A DNA stretch of 64,000 bases, from positions 268,501-332,500 of the forward strand of contig JAANYP010007920.1 in NCBI GenBank assembly GCA_020465985.1. The letters run 5' to 3'. Position 1 is the first letter of the stretch. Every line of letters starts with the position of its first letter. The notes beneath the pieces are model-generated. The model made no database searches and was not told where the DNA came from. It saw only the letters and a list, made by a program, of their open reading frames with translations. The translations under genes and the position numbers were made by a program. This DNA comes from Centrapalus pauciflorus. Lineage: Eukaryota > Streptophyta > Magnoliopsida > Asterales > Asteraceae. Shown in pieces: positions 24,097-35,282 of the stretch.

Positions 24097-25860
24097 GGCA
24101 CACAGTTGAGCTGGATGTTGTAATAGAGGGAGAGGTAGGGGTAGTAATAGAGGGAGGGGCAATGAAAGAAGTTATAGTAGTGTAGGAGGAAAGGATGTTT
24201 CAAATGTAGATTCATCTAGCCCCGTTAGTGTTACTCCATTTTTAGGGGGATCACGGTCTGTGACCCTAACCCCAAGTTCGACTAGTGGTGATGATCAGCA
24301 AGATATGTTGTCACCAGGAGCATGTGGATCTAACATACCAGATCAAATACCTGTGTATTCATCACATCGACCTAAGATTTATCTCCATCTTACAAAGTAT
24401 GTGTATGGATGTTTTAATAAGTCCTTAAATCGAGAACAATTTATACTATAAATATTTTTGTGTTCTTTCCATATGTAGCTTTGCAGATTCGAAGGTTGTC
24501 CGTCAAATAACTAACATTTTGAAGTCCATATTTTATGGCCCTTGGACCCAATGGAAAGACGTTGATCGTGAGTCAAGAAAGGCAATGTGGCATCGATTTG
24601 AGGTACTAACTTCATATTGCTAAAAAATTAGTAATCCAAAGTTTATTCTAAAGTGATACATTAAACTTAATATGTGATGCATGTGCAGGGATTTTATCAG
24701 TGGAATCCTGAATATGTTGTTGGCATTCGTGAGGCATGGGAGGATCGGTTGAAAAGGAGGTACTCAGACATGATGTCTGAAACTAGGACACGTGCTGCTC
24801 GTATGGCCTTTAAAGAATTGGGCGTACATGTTGGAGATGATTATTCTCTTATCAAGCCTTTTGGTCCGAATTGGATAAATAATGAGCATTGGGTCGAGAT
24901 GATAGATAAAGTGTGGAACACATATGAATGGAAAAGGAATGCAAAGATAAATAGTAATAACGAAAACACCTTAGGGGGCGTTTGGTTCGTGGATTTCCTG
25001 GGATTTCCTGGGATTTGCATTTAAAATCCTGTGTTTGGTTCGCAGATTTCAGTAAGGATTTAAAATCCCAGGATTTCATAAATCCTTCCATTCTTTGTTA
25101 TTTAAAATCCCAGCCTCCCCCTAGGATTTTAAATCCCAGTTATCTTGCATTTTTCAGATTAACAAATTTTTTCTATAAGATAATGCAAATTCTTTGACAA
25201 AATCCTGACAAATGCAAATGCTGCATAATGCAAATCCTTTGACAAAATGCAAATCCCAGATAAAAAAATCCGCGAACCAAACGCCCCTTAGTATATGGTT
25301 AATCATCAAGACATACTTGCGGCTCCATTAGCATTCCTCAACATCATCTTCGCATGGTAAGATAGTTTCCAATATGCATGTCTATCATTTGTGAATTTGA
25401 GTTTACTAATATAATTTTACCACGGATCTCGGAGCTAGAGTATAATCGTCATGTTGGTGATCATAAAGTTTTCGAGCTACCCATACCAAAGATCCAGAAT
25501 TTGTTACCACGAGGTCGAGGAATTTTGTGGTACATTTCTTATCTCTTTATACATACATGCCATGAGTGTGTGAAATATCATTAACTGTTGTTTTGTTGCT
25601 ACATGTCACAATATATGTACAAGGAAAAAAATGACCGATAAGTACGAGTTGGACGAGACTAAATGGCCACGGATTGATCCTGATATATGGGAAGAGTGTT
25701 CTAGAGGGGATACAAAAGGGAAGACTATATGGGTTTGACTCGATGAAAAATCCAAAGCTGGTGTTAACGGTCAACACCAGGTTGCAGTACATCACATGCT
25801 TCTCATCGCGGTGGCTTATCTTTTGATGAGGTAATTTTTATTGTTGTTTGTTGCTCATAT
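24097..25860 (+). pseudogene. CACTA second gene (plant transposase_24 / TNPA-like), broken
   Basis: A start near 24097 is followed by an arginine-glycine-rich stretch and a serine-rich region (24260-24440). After an intron-like gap, 24481-24602 encodes an FADSKVVRQ...WTQWKDVD segment with a donor near 24602. 24674-24970 continues with FYQWNPEY, RYSDMMSETRTRAARMAF and NTYEWKRNA, the plant transposase_24 pattern. The exon is cut at 24971 by a Tourist MITE and resumes at 25291 with a stop and then SSRHTCGSISIPQHHLRM, the conserved continuation. Weak further exon-like pieces run to about 25835. Such proteins bind CACTA subterminal repeats. It is clearly dead. Confidence 0.68.
24974..25287. mobile_element. 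Tourist-like MITE (PIF/Harbinger type) inserted in a CACTA exon
   Basis: 314 bp with termini GGGGGCGTTTGGTTCGTGG and, read in reverse, GGGGCGTTTGGTTCGCGG. It is flanked by TTA on both sides (24971-24973 and 25288-25290), the target of PIF/Harbinger elements. The interior repeats GGATTTTAAATCC-type words and is non-coding. A relative is cut by the left edge of the window. Confidence 0.9.
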
Positions 25861-25929
25861 ATTTAGTATTGATTTAATTGCATGCAATAGCAATGTACTT
25901 TCAAAAAGTACATTAGGGATTGGTTGCTT

Positions 25930-26070
25930 CACTACTACAAAATGACCCTAATGCAACACCGACAAAATATCGCATTAGGCCTTCAAAGTGTGGTATTAGG
26001 GCTAATGCGACACTTTATTATAGATTTAGTGTTAATATAATTCAGTCGTGAATAAAGGCCAAAATAGCCA
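25930..26070 (+). mobile_element. CACTA-type terminus
   Basis: CACTACTACAAAATG (25930-25944) is a classical plant CACTA terminal repeat. It is followed by subterminal words TAATGCAACAC, CGCATTAGG and TAATGCGACAC in both orientations. By its orientation the element extends to the right. No matching TAGTG end was found, so its length is unknown. Degenerate repeats at 26070-26195, 28690-29015 and 30340-30400 may be its interior. Confidence 0.65.
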
Positions 26071-26209
26071 TTAGCCTTCGACCATGGCATTATAACTATA
26101 TATGTGTGTTTTTTGTTCAGTTAAATGTATCAAACGCCCCTTAATTCTTATATTTTGCTGCTGGAAATGAATTAAAAATAGCAAATAGGAACTGTCAAAC
26201 GAAAGCAAA

Positions 26210-26337
<128 letters not shown>

Positions 26338-26679
26338 GATCCATTGTGAACGCTTTATATATTGTGAACATTGTGAACCAATGAAAATAATACACGTCAG
26401 CATTTACATATACTAATTAAAAGAATATAAAAAAAACTAAGCAAGGGCAAAAATTGAACAACAAAAAATGTCATGCTTGTTTCTACCCTAATTTGTAGGA
26501 GAGGATAACCTCAAACCTAAATCAACACCAACAATAATCCATTCATAATGGTATTTCCAGATTTTTAAATATTAAATGAATACTATTAAATTCTTTTAGT
26601 ATGAAACCCACGAACGCTGTTACTTTTTTTTATTTGAAAGCCATAAATTTTATGAAATTGACTAGTTTAATTAATGAAA

Positions 26680-27100
26680 ATTTTATTTAAAGTAATCCAA
26701 TAAACATAATGAATTTTTTTATTAAACTAAGATAATGAATCTAATGAACCTAACGAATTTTTTGATAAAATTAAGTCAATGAACCTGATGAATTTATTGA
26801 TTAAATTAAGCTAATGAACCTAATGAATCTAATGAACCTAACGAATTTTTTAATAAAATTAAACCAATGAACCTAATGAATCTGTTGCTTAAATTAAGCC
26901 AAAGAACCTAATGAACGTACCGAATTTTTTGATAAAATTAAGCCAATGAACATGATGTATATGTTGACTAAATTAAGCCAATGAATCTAATGAAACTAAT
27001 TAATTTAATGAACCTAACGAATTTTCGATAAAAATTAAGCCAATGAACCTGATGAATCTATTGATTAAATTAAGCTAATGAACCTAAGGAACCCGTGATT
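26680..27100. repeat. Tandem array of AATGAACCTAATGAATCT words
   Basis: About five units of roughly 85-95 bp, each with GAATTTTTTGATAAAATTAA, GCCAATGAACC and TTGATTAAATTAAG, are built from 10-11-bp sub-words (AATGAACCT, AATGAATCT). Inside the TA-flanked element. Confidence 0.8.
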
Positions 27101-27924
27101 CCGAGCCAATCTATCATACCTTTGTCACTATAAGTGGCCGGAAAACAGTCGATGGAATAATTGGACAACAAAGCTATTATATAAATGAATTCATATAAAT
27201 ATTGTATGTAAACATCGTATGATTGTTATAAACCAACTTAAAACCCAAACACACAATAACGTGTTGGATAAAAACATGAAACTGAGTTGATTGAGAATTT
27301 GTTGAAATAAGCTCCACACAACCAGAATGTGAATCAAATGAGTATTAAAAACTAGATCAATGCATAAGGATTTCACATTCTGATTCAACATGATTGATAG
27401 ACTATGCGCTGGTTGATTTTACAAAATCAAAATCTACACTAAGTCAGATGCACGCATCATATATATCATTCATAGAAACAATACGATAACACCACGTCAG
27501 TGAGTACCCACCATCCGTCATGTTTGTCAAATGAATTTAAACTTTTCTATAGGTTCGCCATGTTCGTCTATTGAACATTCACCGCATTTTGGACGTGCTA
27601 CAACCAAACGAATTAAGAAGAAAATCATAGAAAGTAATCGCTGAAGAAGACGACGAAGAATCCATCATCTGTTGCTTAATTGAATCGTCAAATTATGGAT
27701 ACTAATAATTAAAAGGATAGTGAAGAAGAAGATCACAAAAATTAATCGCTAAAGATGATGATGAACTTAAGCAATCAAGATGCTGAAAACCGAAGAAAGT
27801 CAATAAAAAAGAAACCATCATTATTTTCATGGACAGTTAATCACGATGGTAGAAGTTGGAACAATGGAAGATTTAGATATATACAAAATGCATCATATCT
27901 ATAGTTCATTGCTAAACCGATTAA

Positions 27925-28200
27925 ACGTTAGAAACCCAATAAACAAGTTGAGCACAATAAATTCATTGAATCTAAGATATCTGATGAACGCGTTGAAACG
28001 TATACAACAAATTCATTGAATCCAAGATATCTGTTGAACCCATTGAATCCACGATATCTGTTGAACCTAATAAATCCGTAGAATCCAATAAACTCGTTGA
28101 ACCCATTAAATCCGATAAACCCGTAGAATCCGATAAACCCGTTGAACCTGTTGAATCTTAGATATTTGTTGAACCCGTTGAATCCAAGATATGTACTCTG
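27925..28200. repeat. Array of short TTGAACCCG / AATCCGATA words
   Basis: 9-10-bp words (TTGAACCCG, TTGAATCCA, AGATATCTG, AATCCGATA, AACCCGTAG) repeat throughout. Inside the TA-flanked element. Confidence 0.75.
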
Positions 28201-28563
28201 ACGATTGTTCGGTTATGAAAATGATGCACTTTGACGATGATTAGATGATTCAAATGACTCACTCAAAACGATTCATGCAAGTTTTTTTGTAGAACCTGCA
28301 TGTATATTATTTCCTACGTAATATAAAAACCATAAATGAAACCTACTAATTTTTCAAAGATCTTGTGTAAAGCAATGTGTGATTTCCGAAAAGATAGAAG
28401 AAGTTGTTTACAAAATTGCATGAAATGATAACCACCTACACCTGCGTTTTCATTTCCAAATTTACCCTTTTAGATACCTTTTAAATATAAGAAATGCTTA
28501 CTTGACAACTTTTAATTGTTTCACAATGTTCACAATATTTAAAATGTTCACAAAAGATCCTTA

Positions 28564-28669
<106 letters not shown>

Positions 28670-28679
28670 GTGTGTGTTG

Positions 28680-29191
28680 TCCAGAAATTGTCCAAGAAAG
28701 TCCCTTGGTCTTCGGCTAGATCTTATATGTTTATATGATGTTTGTGCGATCATTTACAAGTCAAAGTCGCCTTTAATCTTTCACTGTTGTTGCTGGAAAA
28801 TAAACTAAAAACAGGAAAATAAGTGCATATTATGTTCGATTAGTAAGTTTGTTTCTCTTTCTGGTTCGTGAAATGCAAGCCCAACAAGGTCAATTGGCCT
28901 TCGGCCTTGATTACATAATTGTCCTTGATGTTTTGTTGATCATGTAGAGCATTAAATCGCCATTAATCCTTGTCTTTTGCTGCTCAAAAAGATTAAAAAC
29001 AGAAAGAAACAAAGTTGGTCGTGTACGTGTCGTGTGTGCAGTGTATTTGCATGTATGTCTAGACTCCGAGACTTATAATGTCTCGGAGTAGTAGGACTTC
29101 CAAGTAGCAGCACCCTTTATCAATGATGAATTAAGTATATGTGTGTAGGTGCCTACCTAAGACTTCGAGACTTAGCTTAATATCAAGTCTC
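28680..29191. repeat. Degenerate repeat copies, possible CACTA interior
   Basis: Two decayed copies of one unit (CTTCGGCTAGATC..., GATCAT-TAC, CCTTTAATC, TTGCTGG, AAAAACAG) lie at about 28705-28820 and 28900-29010. A third lies at 26075-26190, on the other side of the TA-flanked element. Near 29065 and 29155 there are inverted words of the type CTCCGAGAC...GTCTCGGAG, with a further copy near 30445. No gene. Confidence 0.5.
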
Positions 29192-29196
29192 GGACT

Positions 29197-30328
29197 TGTT
29201 AGGCACAAAAAGGCCTTAATCAAACCTGTTCTATATCATAGGGGAAGATTTTTAATCAAACCTGTTTGATACTCTTAAAGGTATAATTTAAGGCTTTTTA
29301 ATGCCTTATTGAAACCTAATAAGTGATTTGTAATATAAGCCTAAAGCTGCTCACCCTGTTACATTCGTTGTAACCTGGCAGATTGCCTAAGTTGTCCTAA
29401 ACTATTGGACAGGTTTAGCATAAATTGTCTACACTGTTCTTATCTGTTGGGCAACTTTGACTCAAATTAAGCGTTCGGTTCTTTATGAACAGAACCTGTT
29501 CTTTGTGAACAGGCTGAACACTATATGGAATTTGTTTCCATGTCATCATGTAACGTGAAGATCAGTTTACAAGTCGAAGACAAGTGGAAAATCAGAAACT
29601 GCTTTCACTGCCTAAGCTGTCTTGATACATGAAGACAAAGAGGATATTTGAAATGGGTGACAGACCATTTCTTATATCAAAATAGCTATACATGAAGATG
29701 AAAGGATTAAAGTTGACATTCCTAATTAAGGTAAAGCAGCATGCAACAGAGACAAAAAGGAAAAGACAAAGATTCCGCTACAAAGGGACAAATTCTGTTT
29801 TGTTAGAATGTGCAGAAAACCAGTCTTGTATTTTTGTAAAGGCACTCTGCTATCTCTGCATCCAATGAGGAAGTTTCACTAGGATTCTCTGACTGAGTAT
29901 AAAAGGAAGCTTCGAAGGAATGAGAGATAACCAAGAGAGAGACATCCACACGTCCAGAATGTGCAAAAAGAATTGTGTTTTCATACATGCAAGTTCTGCC
30001 TTCAACAAAGAATATAATAGTAATAGCGTGTCTAAGATGTTCTACTTCTAAGTTGTCTGTATGTGTCTTGTAAAACAGTGAGTGCATCTTAGTGAGTGAA
30101 TTCATTGTAACTAGTCTGAGTGAGTCTTAGATTAGTTGCACATCTGTTGTTTCTGTCATCTCTGTTTGAACCATTCTGTAGTTCAAACCTGTTTGTAAGT
30201 AACACTTGTTAATATATGTATACAAATATTGAGAAAGTATGTTGAAATTTTAAATAGTTGTATTCACCCCCCCCCCCCCCCCCTCTACAGCTTACGATAA
30301 CGTACTTGGGAACCTTTTGGGACCTACA
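29197..30328 (+). mobile_element. Solo LTR of a copia element (SIRE/Maximus-like)
   Basis: 1,132 bp starting TGTTAGGCAC and ending GGACCTACA. It is flanked by the duplication GGACT (29192-29196 and 30329-30333). There is no internal region, so this is a solo LTR left by recombination. A TATA box (TATAAAA) lies at 29898-29904. Near the 3' end TATTCA is followed by 17 C and TCTACAG, the C-tract typical of SIRE/Maximus LTR ends but longer than usual. The CDS-like frames inside are not real. Confidence 0.88.
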
Positions 30329-30333
30329 GGACT

Positions 30334-30545
30334 GCCTAAAATAATCACAACATCAACCCCTTCAATTGAATTAAAAACAGAATGTTCAGCAGCCCTTTTC
30401 ATTGATATATGTATACTAAGTATTACGTGTGTATGCATGCATAGAGGCTCTAAGACATGAGAGTCTCAGAGTGTAAGGATCATAGAACAGCAACAACAAT
30501 AAAACAAGTACATACATTGTTATAATATATACATTGTGTAATATT
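30334..30545. other. Non-coding stretch
   Basis: Holds a decayed copy of the AAAAACAG / GCAGC repeat seen near 28800 and a CTCTAAGAC...GAGTCTCAGAG inverted word. No gene. Confidence 0.5.
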
Positions 30546-30549
30546 TTAA

Positions 30550-30645
30550 TGAAAAGGTTTGTAACTCAATTGGTTAACACATGTCTCATGAGATGAGAGC
30601 TCATAAGTTCAAACACACATGATTGGATAATATTGTAATTAATCA
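30550..30645 (+). mobile_element. tRNA-derived SINE remnant
   Basis: GTAACTCAATTGGTTAA (30561-30577) resembles the RNA polymerase III box A of plant SINEs. AAGTTCAAACAC (30605-30616) resembles box B. About 30 bp separate them, and the intervening text has the GAGATGAGAGCTCAT pattern of tRNA-related SINE heads. The tail and duplication were not found. Confidence 0.55.
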
Positions 30646-31740
30646 ACTCATTTTGTTTTTACATGTTAAGTTAAACTAATGTAGTTTTATTTTAAAATAT
30701 TTCTTTAATATATATAAATTAAACTAATTTTCTATTAAACATTTTATTTTCTAGATATATTTTAAGAAAATATGTCTCCTTTATCCATGTATATAGTTTT
30801 TTTTTAGAAATAATTAGTATTAAATATAGAATTTATTTTATGACAATAAACAAATATTATTTACTATATATTTTGATTTATTTTAATTTTAAAATAGGTT
30901 ATTATAAAAGTACCAGACATATTTTAAAATAAATAAAATAAATAGTATATCAAATTTTAAAACATTAAGCAAATTTTTTTATTTTAAATTATATTTTATG
31001 TTTTTTATATATTGAAATTTGATAAAATAATGTTTAATGGCTAGCTAGCAAACATTCCATCCTTGAATAATAATGGTCATGTTTTCTATACACTACCTCA
31101 AATACAATTGCATATTTATTATTGTTTATATGATGTTTTTTTAATTCCTCCAAACTCCAAAGCCAATTGTATGTACATAAAACTATTAATGTGAGACAAG
31201 GATTCATGTCGATGAATGATGATCATGATTCATGAGTATATGGAATTCTTTTTATAGATATTGTATAAATATTTTTTTGATGCTTAATAATAATTTTGCA
31301 ATTGTATTTCTATTTCTATTTTTATTTTATATTATGATTACTTTTTTATTTGTACTAGATATTTAAAACAAAAAAAATGTTAAGTTACTCTATACATGTT
31401 TTTTTGTCGTTGTTTTATTAATAATTTACTTAATACATTAAACTGTAATTAACGTTAATAATTACTATAAATGAAGCTGTGATGGATAACAAATTTCGAA
31501 TGGACAGAATTGTATAGATCTGAAAAAGTTTAAAAAAACAAGTAAAATAGAAGATTTTGATGATTTTTATTCATTTTCATATATATTTTTTTTAATTGGC
31601 ATTGATATTTTTTTAATCTTTTTCAACATACTTGATTAACTAAGTAACATTTTCTAATAAACAATTGTTTTGTTCACACAATTCCAATGTAAGCATATCG
31701 TAAGTATAAAAAGTCAGAAAAAGTTAATGGTCATGATATA
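30646..31740. other. AT-rich stretch without genes
   Basis: Very AT-rich, with many stops in all frames. No element ends recognised. It lies upstream of the Kunitz-type gene relic. Confidence 0.6.
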
Positions 31741-31792
31741 ACTAATTGATGTCAATTTTCAATCTACATACCTACTACCACCATGATCCGTC

Positions 31793-31800
31793 TATAAATA
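31793..31800 (+). promoter_or_regulatory. TATA box of the Kunitz-type gene
   Basis: TATAAATA lies 79 bp ahead of the ATG at 31872, in the context CCGTCTATAAATAGAAGC. Spacing fits a transcription start near 31825. It is well preserved although the gene downstream is broken. Confidence 0.6.
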
Positions 31801-31871
31801 GAAGCATGTGTCCATATTCAAAAATCATACAAACCACAATTACTATATATATATATAAGTACAATTCTAAA

Positions 31872-32570
31872 ATGAAGGTTACCATCTTCCTTGTTGTTTT
31901 CGTCATCGTCTTCCTCTTCACCTTACCCTCAACGTCTTCCGTGGCCACTGCTGATCTTGTGTACGATGTTGATCCGCTGAAGATAGATGACTTCTACTAC
32001 TTTAGGCCCCCACTCATCGGGGCAGTAGGGTCAATCTACGAAATAATATATGCAATCAAACATGTTCATTCGATGTTGTTCAGGAAGAGAACGTGGGAGT
32101 TCCTGCCATACCATTCAAGTTCTTTCCAACTGCTCCTCTTGTTGGCCAAACGAATATCATGTTAGGTGCTCCACTCATTATTTCGTCTCTAGAGACATTC
32201 GAATGTGAGGAAGGTGTGATTTGGAAAGTCCAACCATGTGAAGGGCTAGGATGTAGTAAATTTATAACCACCAGTGGAGAGTTTAATGTATCAAGCAGTT
32301 GCTTTCAAATAGTTAAGTTTGAGTCGTTCTCGTCCACCAACACCTACGTGCTTGAATACAATCCTAACTCATGTGGCGCTGGCGCTTGTGAAAGAGAAAA
32401 CATAATATTGCGATTAACACATATCAACCTGCCGATGAGGATTTCAAACGTCTTTATGTTGGGGGATCTATTTAGCCTATACCTCTTGAAGTCTCTTTTT
32501 ATAAGGATAACTTGTTTAAAGTGATATATTTTTTTAAACTATGAATTGTAGTGAATGTGTGGGTGTACAT
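31872..32570 (+). pseudogene. Kunitz-type (miraculin/trypsin inhibitor-like) gene, frameshifted
   Basis: ATG 31872 opens a signal peptide of about 27 residues (MKVTIFLVVFVIVFLFTLPS). It is followed by LVYDVDPLKIDDFYYFRPPL, the N-terminal strand of Kunitz inhibitors. A shift of reading frame between about 32015 and 32050 is needed to reach NQTCSFDVVQEEN, the conserved first cysteine region. That frame continues through PFKFFP and IWKVQP to SSSCFQIVKFESF. Near 32395-32410 a second shift appears, because the expected C-terminal pattern (RLYVGGSI, then stop, then PLEVSFYKDN) lies in another frame. Family members are secreted or vacuolar single-exon proteins of about 200 residues, usually defence-related protease inhibitors. 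Two shifts and a stop make this a recent relic. An intron could mimic one break, but these genes normally lack introns. Confidence 0.8.
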
Positions 32571-33361
32571 TAGCACTTGCATTATTTTCAACGTCCCTTA
32601 GGGCCTAGTAAATAAGTGGAAAAAATATGCCTAAACATGCATGTGGAATAAAAAATGATAAACTTTATTTGTGTCATTGTGTGCTTTGCTTTGAACCTTT
32701 GAAAGTTTGAAACATACTACTTTGATAATATTTGAAGTGTGTTCATCGTTGTGGAACTTTAAAATCAATATAAGTCACCTCTGAAGTCCGGATTCGTTAT
32801 TAAAATAAGTGTTTATTAGGGTATTTAGAAAACGTTTTGATGGATTGTTTGTGTGATTATGCATTTCAAGTATATTATTCATGTATTTTGTATTTATGAT
32901 TTATTGTAAGACGTTTCATAGTCGTATTACATCTTGTGAAGAGCTCATTTAAGCTTGAGTTAAGACACGTGGTTAGTATGACATGCTTCGTGCCCAAGAT
33001 ATGGTTGCGATACAATTGATTGTCATAACTATGTGTATGTTGTTAGCTTACGATGAAAATTTAAGTGATGAAATGAATAATTTATTAATTACTATCAACC
33101 AATTCATCTAAACCCTAATGCAAAAACAGTTGGCGTTCTTGCTTGTTTTTACTAAGTTCGTAGTTTTACTAGTACTTAAAGTCATTAATCTTGGTTTCCA
33201 GATAATGGTTTATTTGCTTTCGATAATCAGTTAATTCTTAGTTTGTATTAGTTGTTTGAATTTTGTCATAGACCATGATTAATAACCACATGCTCACTCT
33301 AAAAACGATCCCATTTACCATATCTACTTAGTTAGGTGCTAGTGTGATTTACTTATAACGC
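32571..33361. other. Intergenic, no gene seen
   Basis: Immediate 3' flank of the Kunitz-type gene, then AT-rich DNA with no repeat or coding signal that I can name. Confidence 0.5.
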
Positions 33362-33730
33362 TTGGACGACAAACGATCACCCACTACACCACCGTCTTCA
33401 ATTCCCTTGAATCCTATTAAATTGAATCATGTCTTATCTTTTTATAGCAATCTGAACCTATCATTGGCCCCAGGTGTCGTATATGAAAGTCCATATGAGC
33501 TACGTGAAGCCAATAAAATCGAAGACCGAGATCTGGTGCCTGCTAGAGCCATGAAACCTAGACCCATTCTTGAAATTTGTGATTGTGAACATCAAAAAGA
33601 GCTTCAAATGGTTCTTGTGGTAAAGGAGACGTGTGAGGTTGTCAAAGGAGGATTACCAGGGGTAGCAATTCGAGAAGGTGCAGACGGTCTGCCCATGTTG
33701 GTGGCATGGAATATGGATCGTCAGTCGTAG
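33362..33730 (+). CDS. Unidentified reading frame, 122 codons
   Basis: The open frame starts after a stop at about 33356 with TTG rather than ATG, and the first ATG is internal. The peptide has SPTTPPSSIPLNPIKLNHVL, a charged middle (YELREANKIEDRDLVPARAM) and a C-terminal part with VVKGGLPGVAIREGADG. Base composition is less AT-rich than its surroundings, as expected for coding DNA. No family is recognised. It could be one exon of a lost gene or of a transposon. No good acceptor or donor was found that would define borders. Confidence 0.25.
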   Translation: MDDKRSPTTPPSSIPLNPIKLNHVLSFYSNLNLSLAPGVVYESPYELREANKIEDRDLVPARAMKPRPILEICDCEHQKELQMVLVVKETCEVVKGGLPGVAIREGADGLPMLVAWNMDRQS

Positions 33731-33993
33731 ATTATAGATAAAAGATATGAACATTTTGAAGGCATTTTTTTGATTGATTTTAATTATTTATTATTACATT
33801 TGTCGTAGTAATTATTAATATAGGGGTAAATTCGTCTTTTTTTAAAGTTAACAAGATGGGTGTTAAGTATAACGGATGAAGGACTAAAAGCACTACCAAA
33901 CATTAAAAGCAGGTTCACAACTTCAGGGACGTTTTCATAAGCCAGGGGCAAACCACAGAGACCATTTACTTATTTTAGTCTAATAAATACTAA
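33731..33993. other. Short intergenic stretch, possible minor transposon remnant
   Basis: GGGGTAAATTCGTC at 33823 and CCACAGAGACCATTTACTTA near 33955 resemble, in opposite orientation, the GGGTAAATT and GTCCCTGTGG words of the MULE terminus at 37819. The match is too weak to define an element. Confidence 0.3.
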
Positions 33994-35282
33994 CTAGTTT
34001 ATAACCCATGTATTACGTGGATATTTTTAATTAAATTTATTTATATAAAATGTATATGAGTAAAAATAAAAACATACAAAAATAATAATTGTGTTTATTT
34101 TTTATTATTTACAGATTAAATAATAGAGTATATTTATCTTTTTTAAAAAGATTAAATTGTATTTATCTTTTATTTTTGATAAGTTGTAATTATCTTTTTA
34201 CTGAACGTAGAGTTGACACGTGACATTTGTTATTTTCCTGTATTATACATAATAATAATAATTTCCACAACTAATTCAAATTATTACATTTGGATATAAT
34301 TATGATTATTATGGATAATAATGATAGATATTTATTTTAGGTAAACATTAATTTTAAATGTTACAAAAATCTAAATTATTACTAATTAATTAATGAAAAA
34401 AAATAAAGTCAAAATTTAATGCAATTAAGTTAAGGTGTTAAATTTGGAAAAAGAGGTGGAAAAATAAAATTTTCTTGTATTGTAGAAGTGACATGTGACA
34501 TGAATTGTTTTGTTTTATTATAATATATAGGTTAATCAACCAATGTATTACATGGGTTCATTTAGAAAATACATATTTTTTATATTTTAATAAATTATTA
34601 TAAAACTTATATATAATTAAAATAAAAAAAATTGAAAGCTAGTTAAATTAAAGATAAAAAAATACTTAGTTGTTTGATATTAAATAAAAAATATTATTGT
34701 ATTGTATTATTAAAATAGATAATATGTGTTTGCTAAAAATGTTTCTTTTAATTTTTATTAACTTCAAATATGAAATATCAATGTAAGAAACAAAAAATTT
34801 CAATTATGTGAATGTGTATATATTTTGAAAATGATAAAATATAAAAATGGAATATCTGAAAATCAATAATAAAAATTTATCATATTCACAATTGAAGTTT
34901 TATCAATTAAATTTTAAATCTTGTTAGCAAAATAATTAACAAAAATTTTTAACTTTATTTACTACACTTTTACATTAATTCCAATTTTTTTACATTTGAA
35001 TTTAAATATGATCATTAAGGATAATAATGACACATATTTATTTTTGGTAAATATTAATTCATTAATGAAAAAATTAAAATCAAAATTTAATGTAATTAAG
35101 TTAAGGTAGTAAATTTGGAAAATGAATTAAAAAAATGGCATAGGTATAATTATTGATTTTAATTAAGGGTATAAGAGACATTTCATAAATAATTATGAGT
35201 TGTCATTAATCTAGACCATTGATTTCTTTTCATCCAATGGTCCAGAAACTCCAAATGATTTTCTTATTATATATAGTATAGA
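33994..35282 (-). mobile_element. Pair of tandem Helitrons
   Basis: In minus orientation the 5' end is TCTATACTATATATAATAAG (ending at 35282, with T35283 outside). The 3' end is CTAG at 33994 after a CCACGTAATACATGG hairpin, with A33993 outside. An internal junction near 34525 repeats a 5'-type end (TATATTATAATAAAAC, next to a CACATGTCACTTC word) against a 3'-type hairpin (CATGTAATACATTGG), giving two head-to-tail units. Non-coding and AT-rich. Confidence 0.72.

Noticed and set aside
33823..33975. Possible small MULE with GGGGTAAATT and CTGTGGTTTGCCCC ends
   Set aside because: The two ends do not match each other well enough and no 9-bp duplication was seen.
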